NCBI GenBank assembly: GCA_003260075.1
Contig: QLIY01000029.1
Coordinates: 62,001 to 126,000 of the forward strand
From: Phallusia mammillata
Taxonomy: Eukaryota > Chordata > Ascidiacea > Phlebobranchia > Ascidiidae
DNA length: 64,000 bases
Direction: 5' to 3'
Part shown: positions 50,401-57,937 of the stretch, one piece after another
Numbering within the stretch: position 1 is the stretch's first letter
How the letters are laid out: each line of letters opens with the position of its first letter
Translations under genes and position numbers: made by a program
Notes under the pieces: model-generated
What the model saw: only the letters and a program-made list of their open reading frames with translations
Told to the model about the DNA's origin: nothing
Database searches by the model: none

Positions 50401-53400
50401 AATTCACTTTGGTTTAATACGTTGTATAGAGGCTTGTACAAATCTTTCTAGCAAAAAATTTAAGTATTGTAGCTATACCATTACTAATGAAAAACACCAT
50501 GGACTTGGCTTGGTCAAAAACCCAACCGCCATAGTGAATACTATCAACAACCGCTATCACAATAGCACTGTAAGAGTTTTGATTCCTTACAACACAATCT
50601 CCAAGAAACAAGGACACGTTGTCACTCCCGAAACCACCAAAGAAGTCATCGCACAAGTCGAAAGTTGATTTTCCCACGACTTAAACGAGACAAGCGACAT
50701 GCGACAGTGTTTGTAAAATAATCAGTGCCTGGATTTGGGCTGGGACGGAGAAAGGTACCGGATTTCACGTTCGCACGGTACACCTTGTTTCCTCGTCGTG
50801 ATAGAGCGATTGGCTGTCTTAAGCTAATAAGCGGCTTAACCCAGCCGACGTCAAGCAAGCTGCCCTTTTCCTAGGAATATCTAACATAAGCAGTGATGTG
50901 TTGTGAGTTGAAGAGCATTGACGCCTAGGTATCAAATGTGACTAATTAGGCCGTAATAACTCTCAATGCATCCTTTCGGCATAAAACTGTCCGTTTAAGC
51001 GCCATGGCTTGCAACAAATGGTAACAATCCTTTTGTGAGGTGAAAATTTACAACAAAAATGTTCGGAAAATGTATATTTGACTATGTAATGAAATGACAC
51101 TTGGTTTGCCACGTATGAAACAAACCAACAGCGCAGTTCCAATTCAAGTTTAGCAAAGCCAATTGCCCGTGCTAGTATTCCATTCATACGTAGCGGAACC
51201 TTAGAAGCGAAGCTCATAGTCGAATACGGTCATGAATTCCCGGTGTGACCGCAAAACTCGCAACCATAAAATCAGTGCAAAGAAGATACCAGCGCCTCCA
51301 GCCACGCGCAACCATGCGGAACCGGTCGCCTCGACGCGCGGCGTGACCTCCAGATGAACCCCCAAGCCGGTGCTGACCTTGCGCTGAACCCGGTTGTAGC
51401 TTGTATGAGGGCACTCTAGCGCCACAGGGTGGCAGGGTGCGGAGGCGCTCAGAGTTTGTTTGTGTTTGCGCGTTTGGGTAAACATTTGGATTACGCCCTG
51501 CGACGAAGCAAATTTGCGTTGTCAGGCCGCGTAAACGCCTGCAACATACTTTTAATGCCCAAGGCAACTATTTTAAATGAACAGCGAAAAAAATTAAACA
51601 AAGGACAAAACAAAATTTGCAACACTTTACTTCAACCTAGAAAACCAATTTCTTGTGACCACCAAATCACTTCCAATATATTTTGGAACACTATACATAA
51701 ATCTTTTCATAAGTTTAATGATAAAAATAACGGCCCAAATAGAAGTTATGTGACTCAAGCGTTTAAAAACTGGTGTAACCCCTCATCACTGATGATGACA
51801 TGAGCATTTGTCGCAACGTTAAATAATAAAGCATATCGTATTTTCATGATATATTTCACAAAATAAGGGGTTTGTGAAAAAGAAAAGCAGGGCATACTAC
51901 CAACACTAGGCATGAAGTGCCACTACCATTGAGTAAAAAACGATATTCGCACTTATCTCTGTGCCTCTTCTAAGCCGCAAAACTGTAACGATCTGAAGAG
52001 ATACCATCAGTTGGCTTGCGGCTGCAGCCAATACCACGTAGGAAAGAGCCATATGATGCCTATTGACGATATCGTACCAGTAAATTGTGGCTACTTAATC
52101 TGTGACCCTTTGGGTGATTAGTTGTTAAGAGATATTTATTCTATCAAAAACATGGTAAATATATAGTCAAAGGGATGTTTTTGATTGTGTGTGCATTGTA
52201 TACGATGGGTCTTTTAGTAAATCATGACGAAAAAAGTTCTTTTAAGGCTTTTAATTGTTTCCCAGTGTTTTACTTTGGTTATATAAAGCATGTCTTGTCT
52301 TTGTTACATAACATTAAATGCCCCTCTCGGTCAATGGCGACCGGTTAAGACAACACGCCATTTACCTACAAATCGGAAATCCGAGGGGATTACAGAACGG
52401 AAATAAAAACAATGCACTCAAACAATCTCACTCGCTGCTAAAGTAGAATTTTGATCTGTCCAAGTACGATCATTTTGTGGTACATGGGAACTGTTATCTT
52501 ACAATCGAATCTGCAAATGTTTTCATTACCCTCGGTGATATTTCGACATACGCCACGCGCAACACGATAAGCGCCACGCTTATGTAACCTTTAGCCTGCT
52601 GTAATGTGGAAATTTCTAACATTTCGAAATAGAGATTTGTAAAAATTACTAAGTTAGATAAGAAACTGTTGGTTTTAAATTTAAGAAATATATATACCAA
52701 ACATTACAATTTTTGACTTTAACGTCTCAAAGGAAAAGAAAGGCCAATTCTCTTTCTTAGAGCACATGAAATATATGCTGCGCTTTAATTGGTGTGTGGC
52801 TACTGCGTACATACCCAACGTTGGTCACAGTGGTCCTTAGTGTACACAATGAACTTGTACATACACACGAACAGACGTACCTTTTAATGTTGATGTTAAT
52901 GTAAAAAATATACACATAACATTACCCAAATTCTTACAAGCGATTGTTCAGTCTTTTTTGTAACAACCTTCTCAAGCCCACGGGTCATGTTTCCTGTTGC
53001 AAAACATTGTAACTTTGAGCAAAAAAGCATCAAAGAATTGGTAAATTAGCAGCTAACCACCGGCACAGGAGAAAACATATCCGAAAAAATTAAACTAACC
53101 GTTGGCTTGTGACAATAATCAGCACCTTGGTATCGTTAATTGGAACTTGTATTTGCTGAACTAGGTTTGGTATGGGTGAGATGGGTCTGCAATTATTACT
53201 GAATAACTGGCTTTCATGAAGCAAGCGAATTGCGTGTGTTTCTTAGAATAAAGGCTTACGTTGTTAAGGTTACGAAAGCGCAAATAAATAGCTTTAAATT
53301 TCGATTCGACAAATGTATCACATTGCTGGCCCCATACGACTATTATAAATGTTTCATTGCATTAATTTCATTGGAAACAATGTGGTTTTATTATGTTTTA

Positions 53401-56400
53401 TCTTGTGGTTTTGTGGAAACTGAATATGCCAGTTAGACGAAATGTATATATTCCATGTAAATTCATTGACTGATACTGTTACTTGGAAAACACTCTCGAT
53501 TCTCAGTATCTTAATGGATTAAAACAGGTTTTAAGTGATTAGCCTGTACAGTATTAACAAAATAAAATTTATATCTCCATATAGACCACAAATATAGCTG
53601 TAAAGCTTACAAATGTAAAGAGAAGGAAAACAACGTATATCTATTCCAAAACGAGAATCCCGCTGTACAAAATAACGAGTGCGTTATATGTTAATGACTT
53701 CAGCACTGTATAACTTCTTTAATGCTGTTCCAACGCAACAGACAACGCGGCATGGTACTTGTTTATAGTGAAGCTTGATCAAAAAGTCAAGCGACCACAA
53801 TCGGCTCTGACCAACATGGTATACCACTACACACCTTAGATGCACGACTTCGCAAGATTAAAGTGGATTGAGTTTGAACGATTAGGTGTGGGTAAATTGC
53901 TTAAGAATTAAATCGTTTGAAATGCATTAACTACCAAACTTGAGACTTCCAGGTCTTGAACTTTGGTAAATACTAAGTTGTTGTAAAATTCACATTTTGG
54001 GGACCTGTGAATCACAATGCAACATACTATGACAAATACATATATGTTACTTGTGTAGCTTTAAATAAATTTGAGCCACTCTTTCTTTATCGAAATTGGG
54101 GGTCAGGCCCGCGTAGAGGAAAAGTGAATATAGTTTAACTAAAGATTTGTAAAAATTCACAGAAAATATGTGGAAAAAGCAAGGTTTTCAAAACCACCAT
54201 AACTAATTAAAACAAAATGTTGAATTTAAACAAATTCTGATTTCTTACAAAGACAAACATGTCAATCTATCCATTTAATGATAAACTAAACGTGCTGAGA
54301 TGTCTTGTGAAACACAATCAACTAACTAAAACACGTATCTTAACGCAATAATTAGCGTAAAACTAGTTAATTGAGTTGGTTGCGAACACCCTGTGACGAA
54401 ATTACAAAACAGACAACCTTGGGAAAGGTTTCATCAGATATTCCCAATACACGCGAAAGACAAGAAATGTTATACCCCTACTTGTTTACAATAAGACCAA
54501 GCACAAGATTTCAGGCCAAGCAAAATCGGAACGCGTAAATAAACTTGAAGGAGAAAATGCATCCGGATTATAGGGAGCGAATGCACGAGAGACAATTTCC
54601 GGAGCTTAACGTCGAACGACAGCAACAAGCCATGGAGGCGTAGAAAACATCAATAAACTGAAGATGGACAAAATATTTACAGAAGACTTTCGTGCTAAAA
54701 AGTGTCGCGTTTTTGTTGTTGTACTGCTACTTGCGGGGGCTGACAGTGGTTATTTTGGAATTGTTTACTCTTTATCCTTGACGAAGTGAGGCAAGCGCTG
54801 TAATGCGATGATGTAATGATAAACAAGATAGCGCATAAGGCAACAGTTCGTATTTGAATATGTATGTGTAGATCGAATCTGCTACTGATAAAACAGATGT
54901 TGTTGTTTTAAGAACAGTAAACCAGCACCTAAAATAGAAAAGAACAGTCGACTTTGGTTTAATTTTTAAAATCTGTCGACGTTGCCATGTTCAAATAGTT
55001 GCTGGGTTGTTGGACATGTTAGTTACGCCCAGTCTAGTCTTCAATCACGTTTTATGACTTCACGCCACATTTAAATTGAATTTGGGACAACTTGACACGA
55101 CGGCCATGTTTATAATTTAGTAAGAAAAGTTTCGTGGCCGCTTCGTATTTCCGGACTGTAATTTTTTAATTAAGATCAAAGATTTGTTGTTCATGTTTGT
55201 TCTGATATATTTGCGCTTTTGTACTCTTGCATTTTCCTTGAGTCTTTTTTACATGTCTTTGGGGGCAGTTTTTGAAGCAAATCCGTTACTCTAACAACTA
55301 AGAATCATTTAAACCAAGCTTACAAAGTCCCGAATAATATATAAAGGAACCGTTGGAAAAACAAAACTTTCAAAGTTAGTGAAAATGTTTCTATGTTTTT
55401 AACTGTTTTCAGATCAAGGTTTTCAATTAAAGTTCATTTTATTAGATCAACAGCAGCTGAAAAAAGTTGGAATTGTCTAAAATTGAACGGGTTGTAAAAA
55501 TATAACTTGCTAATGTATATTTTGTAATCTTACAAACTGAAATATCCCTTTAAAACCTTTAAAACGTGAAGAAAGCACGTATTTTTAAAAATCACGCAAA
55601 AGGTTTTCAGGAATGAATTGTCTTTGCTGTAAAAAGCTGTTGGTCCAACAACAACAAAACCGGATCCTCATATTTCGTGTGAAACTTAAATCACAAAGAC
55701 GTAGCAGGTATAGTTTCGGAACAAAACATTGTGCTTTTGGTTTTGTATCCGCATGTCAAGACAATGACCACAAAGTAAACTGTACGATAACCGAAACTTT
55801 TCTATAAGAGCACTTTCACTGGTCTTATAAGGGAAAATACGGTAGTTTCGCATCTCGTTTTCGCAAACTGCTGGTGTCATTTTCCTACTAAGATTAAAAA
55901 CTTAAAAAATAGTTTAGAAATGGCGAGTTTCTGTCAATGGTGTAATAGCAACTTTTTTGAAATGAATAAACAACATTATTTTGTGGGTAATTTTTAAGCG
56001 GTGCTGTTTAGTGCTACAAAGGTGCATTAACAAAAGTTGAAAAATCTTAAATCCAACAAATATCCCGATATGTGTAAATATCTCACGGTTTACAAACAGC
56101 AAAGCTGTGTTATTCGTTAAAACTCTGTAGATGGCCAAATTTGTGTTTAAGATTTGTTCATCTGAGCACAGCGTTTTCTAAGCTTGAAATTCTTCAGTAT
56201 ATACTATAATAAACAAAGAGTGGCAAAGACAAGTGGAAATTTGAGGTGTTCCGTCTTTTTGTGAGCGGCTTGCCTTCGACTGAACCACGAAACGTGATAG
56301 GTTTTCAGACATTAATTGCTTGCTACCAAATGCGCTGTCTCATTCCCGCACAAGCCCGTTGTTTACTTGTATCACCAAACAGGCTGTGGTCGCATTTGTC

Positions 56401-57534
56401 TGACGACATTGTGACGATACAGTGGAAAAACCCACTGCCTTGACGTAATCTTAACTTGGAATTTAAGTTGCGATTTCTGATGAAGTTCTTAAGGCATCAG
56501 TTTTACAATTTGTGAACAGACCAAAGCATGCTTATACACTTTTATACAGTTGTCAATGCCAAACTGCCGCTGGTTTAAAACTGTCTTAATCGTTGCAATT
56601 TGAACCAGACAAACGGCACAAGCTTGCTTTGAGCCTGACAATTGACAGTTGGACGTTTTAACGAACAACGCAGTAAACCTTAAGAGTTGGAATTTGAAAC
56701 CATGGGCACAGTGTATGTTGTAAAAAACAAATAAAAAACATCTCCTACCTCTCATCCGTTCAGCTCCTGGAAATCCGTTCATGTGCACGCCACCTGGTGG
56801 TGAAAACGATTCATCACGAATTATCGGCCGATCGCTGCCATCTGAAAACAAAATACCACAGGGTTAAATACTTAAAAACGTTACAAGCACACCTGAAAGC
56901 TCAGTTTAAAAACTAGTAAAATGAAAATTGATACAATATACAACACTGTCCAAGTTGGTACAAGAAAACCACATGAATCGCCAGCCTAAACTAAACTAGG
57001 TTTAACCGAGGAAGTCACATTTATCCTTTAAAATAAACAACCTTGCACCGAAACTGTATAACTCACCATGAGGATAATACCCCATGTTAGGAGCATAAGC
57101 ATCATGGCGAAGCATGCCACGGTCGTTAAACTCATTCCATTCCATTTTGACAGGAGGCAAACCGGGTCCCATACCCATACCCCCATCATTTGGGACCCAG
57201 GGACCCGCTTGTAACCCATTTTGGCGTCTATGGTGGGCGTAGGCCTGATGGTGCTGCATCATACGGCCATTTGGAAGTGCGCCTCCGTTATAGTTTTGAT
57301 AATTTGCATTATACATATCACGTGGATTTGAATAGGGCTGTGAGCGCTTTAAGGGGGGCAGCGTTTCGCCGAGTTTGGGTGCGTGTCCCCCTAAGCTCGA
57401 TTTGCGCGAAACAGGTGGGTAAGGGGTGGCGTGAGAAACCCCCTTTCCGTCTTTAAAGAAATTTTCGATCGTACGCTCGGTCAGAAAACCAAGCGCTTTC
57501 ATAGTAGATGCTGCGTTGCGGGGCTGGTTAGCAT

Positions 57535-57608
<74 letters not shown>

Positions 57609-57937
57609 GGTGGGGCTGCTTGGGGGTAAGAGTTTTGGTTCGGGGGCACGTTTGGGTGAAAACCGTTTGGTTCACTTTTGACAGCAACAGACGGAGGCAT
57701 GTAAGGTCCAGTTGTTGGTACGGTGCCATTAACAGGTTCAGCACCGCTCACAGCACACGAGTTCAAGTTAGGTGGGCGGCTCACGCAGTCGTTTATATTG
57801 TTATAAGTCACATTGATGTTGTCGTTGTAACGCTGGTTGTAGCCTGCTGTAGTAGGTTGTGGTTTTAGACCGCCACAACCACCAATAGCCAGGGACGCTA
57901 GGTCGATACTGTCCAGTTCGTTGAAATTCGCAGCCAT
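23456..57937 (-). CDS. RAR: Retinoic acid receptor, long isoform (nuclear receptor NR1B)
   Basis: Ligand-activated transcription factor that binds DR5/DR2 sites as a heterodimer with RXR. Ten coding exons: 57067-57937 (ATG 57937, strong Kozak GTCATGG), 56749-56841, 37066-37259, 30414-30555, 29141-29328, 27781-27969, 26433-26549, 26016-26103, 24874-25032 and 23456-23550 (TAA). They sum to 2136 nt, 711 aa, with all phases matching. Residues 1-321 are a long low-complexity A/B region with a proline run. The two zinc fingers run from [14 protein letters not shown] to [14 protein letters not shown], with P-box CEGCKG. The RAR-specific hinge [14 protein letters not shown] follows. The LBD (about 510-711) has [28 protein letters not shown] and the AF-2 helix [10 protein letters not shown]. 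The acceptor of the LBD exon at 27969 is chosen by phase. The A/B region is much longer than in vertebrate RARs. Confidence 0.96.
24874..27969 (-). CDS. RAR: RAR ligand-binding domain exon cluster
   Basis: Four exons (27781-27969, 26433-26549, 26016-26103, 24874-25032) code helices 3 to 10; helices 11-12 are in 23456-23550. The carboxylate-binding Arg and Ser of the retinoid pocket (RARgamma Arg278 and Ser289) are kept in RICSRF and TFSDG. The three residues that set vertebrate subtype selectivity read Ser (FAELSTK), Phe (EVLFLRIC) and Val (ADRVVSV). The exon order and boundaries follow the vertebrate receptor, for example the junction just before DRPDLEEPD. Two MITEs sit in these introns. 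Confidence 0.93.
26219..26379. mobile_element. Pogo/Tigger-like MITE, 161 bp
   Basis: Left end CAGTAAACCACGGATC and right end, read inverse, CAGCAAATCTCGGTTAATCC, with multiple (T)AATCCGGA motifs inside. TA dinucleotides flank both ends (26217-26218 and 26380-26381). TA target sites and CAGTA..CCxCGG termini fit pogo-like Tc1/mariner elements. It lies between two RAR LBD exons and has no ORF. Confidence 0.75.
26605..27115. mobile_element. hAT MITE with TAGNGATGTACCGAAT ends, 511 bp
   Basis: The left end is TAGAGATGTACCGAAT and the right end is the inverse of TAGTGATGTACCGAAT. The octamer ATTTAAAC is perfectly duplicated at 26597-26604 and 27116-27123. Subterminal regions are dense in ATTCGG and CCGAAT motifs, in both orientations. 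The one interior open frame shows no transposase feature. It lies in a RAR intron. Confidence 0.95.
27380..27713. mobile_element. hAT-like MITE, 334 bp
   Basis: Opens CAGGGTTCCCGCGGAATTTT and ends TTTTCCATGCCCGCCCTG. The CAGGG..CCCTG termini and the internal TTCCATGACTTTTC / TTCCATAACCTTT motifs are typical of one hAT family. CAATAA occurs on both flanks (27374-27379 and 27714-27719), a shortened or mutated duplication. It is 67 bp from the RAR exon 27781-27969. Confidence 0.8.
29052..29110 (+). repeat. 21-bp tandem repeat with CRE-like cores
   Basis: Almost three copies of a 21-bp unit beginning AAACCATGACGT. The cores read TGACGTTA, TGACGTCA and TGACGTCA; the last two are perfect CREB/ATF palindromes. 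The array is 31 bp from the RAR exon 29141-29328. Confidence 0.85.
29451..29512 (+). repeat. 31-bp direct tandem duplication
   Basis: Two adjacent 31-bp copies beginning TACAATTCGACATAACTAAA, differing at one base. Intronic in RAR. No function seen. Confidence 0.85.
29889..30215 (+). repeat. Diverged tandem duplication of about 167 bp
   Basis: The two halves share an ordered series of blocks: AAAGTT..GG..TTTTTTTTGG, ATAGGCA/ATAAGCA with GCTGAA, then AAATATTAATCAATTTATT / CAATATTAATCAATTTATT. The block order and spacing show an old local duplication in a RAR intron. Confidence 0.6.
33825..34460 (+). repeat. Tandemly repeated intronic unit ending in a strong hairpin
   Basis: Two copies of a 157-bp unit start at 34075 and 34232, both opening CCCATTTTAGGGG and containing AAAGTGGGATGCACATCTAC and AAAAACGAGTCGGACAAACTT. 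A more diverged copy of the opening is at 33825. The array closes with the inverted pair TGTGTCCCCTTC / GAAGGGGACACA around 34432-34458. It resembles a repeated transposon tail; the family is not recognised. Confidence 0.75.
35049..35170 (-). mobile_element. Penelope-like end with hammerhead-like core (minus strand)
   Basis: On the minus strand CTGTTGATGG, a GGCA..TGCC hairpin and GAAACGTATG follow in order (35134-35168), a near-hammerhead core with one base change in CTGATGA. Further on lies an inverted copy of a segment of about 55 bp (35049-35103) also present at 51685-51740. The upstream GTGACTCAA..GGGTGTAA is also shared with the 51.7-kb locus. Confidence 0.5.
35588..35716. repeat. Inverted repeat with two GAAACGT ends
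   Basis: The two arms read GACGAAACGTAATGTTCCAT on the plus strand and GTCGAAACGTCATGTTCCAT on the minus strand, each followed by a CTTGTTTGTT-like tail. They face each other around a short centre containing GAATGACACAAG. This resembles the inverted ends of Penelope-like elements, as at 8005-8490. Confidence 0.5.
37066..37259 (-). CDS. RAR: RAR first zinc finger exon (shared by both isoforms)
   Basis: Codes the B region with a Ser-Pro/Pro-rich stretch ([14 protein letters not shown]), comparable to the phosphorylated SPPPLPRIYKP of vertebrate RARs, and the first zinc module ending at the P-box CEGCK. Its 3' splice site has a run of T, and it accepts in phase from either 56749-56841 or 41870-42101. 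The intron on its 3' side breaks the DNA-binding domain between the two fingers. Confidence 0.95.
40555..40569 (+). promoter_or_regulatory. Perfect DR3 nuclear receptor element
   Basis: AGGTCA, three A, AGGTCA. Two perfect half-sites in direct repeat with spacing 3, in the RAR intron 1.3 kb below the internal first exon. DR3 is classically a VDR or PXR/RXR site; which receptor would use it here is unknown. Confidence 0.6.
41870..42101 (-). CDS. RAR: Alternative first coding exon of RAR (short isoform)
   Basis: An open frame starts ATG ACG ATG GAA at 42101 and reaches a GTATGT donor at 41870 in phase 1, exactly the phase required by the exon 37066-37259. The 77 residues are rich in Met, Gly, Asn and Gln ([10 protein letters not shown], then [16 protein letters not shown]), like the low-complexity style of the long N-terminus. 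No 3' splice site was chosen upstream, so it is modelled as a first exon. The short protein would be 467 aa and lack the proline run and both SUMO-type motifs of the long form. Two consensus DR5 elements lie 0.5 and 1.4 kb upstream. It could instead be an internal exon. Confidence 0.75.
42642..42658 (-). promoter_or_regulatory. Consensus DR5 retinoic acid response element
   Basis: On the minus strand AGGTCA-AACCT-GGGTCA: two RGGTCA half-sites with spacing 5. It lies 541 bp upstream of the internal RAR first exon and has the same orientation as the gene. DR5 is the preferred RAR/RXR target. Confidence 0.75.
43546..43562 (+). promoter_or_regulatory. Perfect DR5 retinoic acid response element
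   Basis: AGGTCA-TAGAA-AGGTCA, both half-sites perfect, spacing 5. It lies 1.44 kb upstream of the internal RAR first exon, next to a GC-richer stretch (about 43000-43560). Confidence 0.75.
50273..50325 (+). pseudogene. 5S rRNA-like fragment
   Basis: GCTTGCGGC..TCATACCA, then ATCTCGTCTG and AGCTTCGTAAACAGG follow the order of animal 5S rRNA landmarks (GCCTACGGCCATACCA, GATCTCGTCTGATC, AAGCTAAGCAGGG). There is a short deletion after the first block and several changes. The 3' half of 5S is not recognisable, so this is a pseudogene or the head of a 5S-derived SINE. By-eye similarity only. Confidence 0.4.
51201..51420 (-). other. GC-rich open frame with a membrane segment
   Basis: A minus-strand frame closing at TAA (51201) reads [20 protein letters not shown], then a hydrophobic stretch [13 protein letters not shown], then [19 protein letters not shown]. 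It is far richer in G+C than its surroundings, with many C or G third positions. A TAG just upstream of GAGTGCCCTC (51419) could be a 3' splice site. It could be the last exon of an unrecognised gene nested in the RAR intron, a retro-copied piece, or chance. No family recognised. Confidence 0.3.
51685..51822 (+). mobile_element. Penelope-like end with hammerhead-like core (plus strand)
   Basis: CTGATGA (51789-51795), a TGACATGAGCATTTGTC spacer, then GCAACGTT in place of GAAACGT. A segment of about 55 bp upstream (51685-51740, containing AAGTTTAATGATAAAAATAA and CGGCCCAAAT) is also present at 35049-35103. Same family as the 35.1-kb copy. Confidence 0.5.
54557..54643 (+). CDS. Small plus-strand ORF, 28 codons
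   Basis: ATG to TAG in the long RAR intron, antisense to RAR. It codes a charged peptide ([13 protein letters not shown]...). Its base composition is more coding-like than the flanks, but nothing shows that it is transcribed. It may be chance. Confidence 0.15.
   Translation: MHPDYRERMHERQFPELNVERQQQAMEA
56749..56841 (-). CDS. RAR: RAR second A/B-region exon
   Basis: A 93-bp exon, phase 1 on both sides, coding 31 residues ([18 protein letters not shown]...). It joins the long first exon to the zinc-finger exon in frame. Being symmetric it could also be skipped without a frameshift. Confidence 0.9.
57067..57937 (-). CDS. RAR: RAR long first coding exon
   Basis: Codes residues 1-290 of the long isoform. 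The start [13 protein letters not shown] is preferred: strong Kozak context, and the frame above it has no better ATG. It contains two psi-K-x-E motifs, VKSE (86-89) and VKME (263-266), and a proline run of about 24 coded by an unbroken C tract. The frame across that tract holds in this assembly but depends on the exact homopolymer length. The rest is Asn-, Tyr- and Gly-rich and matches no domain, consistent with an AF-1 region. Confidence 0.88.
57537..57607 (+). repeat. 71-G homopolymer in RAR coding sequence
   Basis: Unbroken G on the plus strand, C on the coding strand, giving a proline run. It is the longest homopolymer in the window. Confidence 0.95.

Larger units (their letters stand above)
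42102..56748. other. Long RAR intron (14.6 kb)
   Basis: Separates the distal first exons from the shared receptor body. It holds the two DR5 sites, a 5S-like fragment (50273-50325), a Penelope-like end (51685-51822), a GC-rich frame (51201-51420) and small open frames without domains (for example 49303-49782, 159 codons on the minus strand, Cys-rich with a hydrophobic end). The rest (about 44000-49300 and 52000-56700) shows nothing I can name. Confidence 0.6.
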
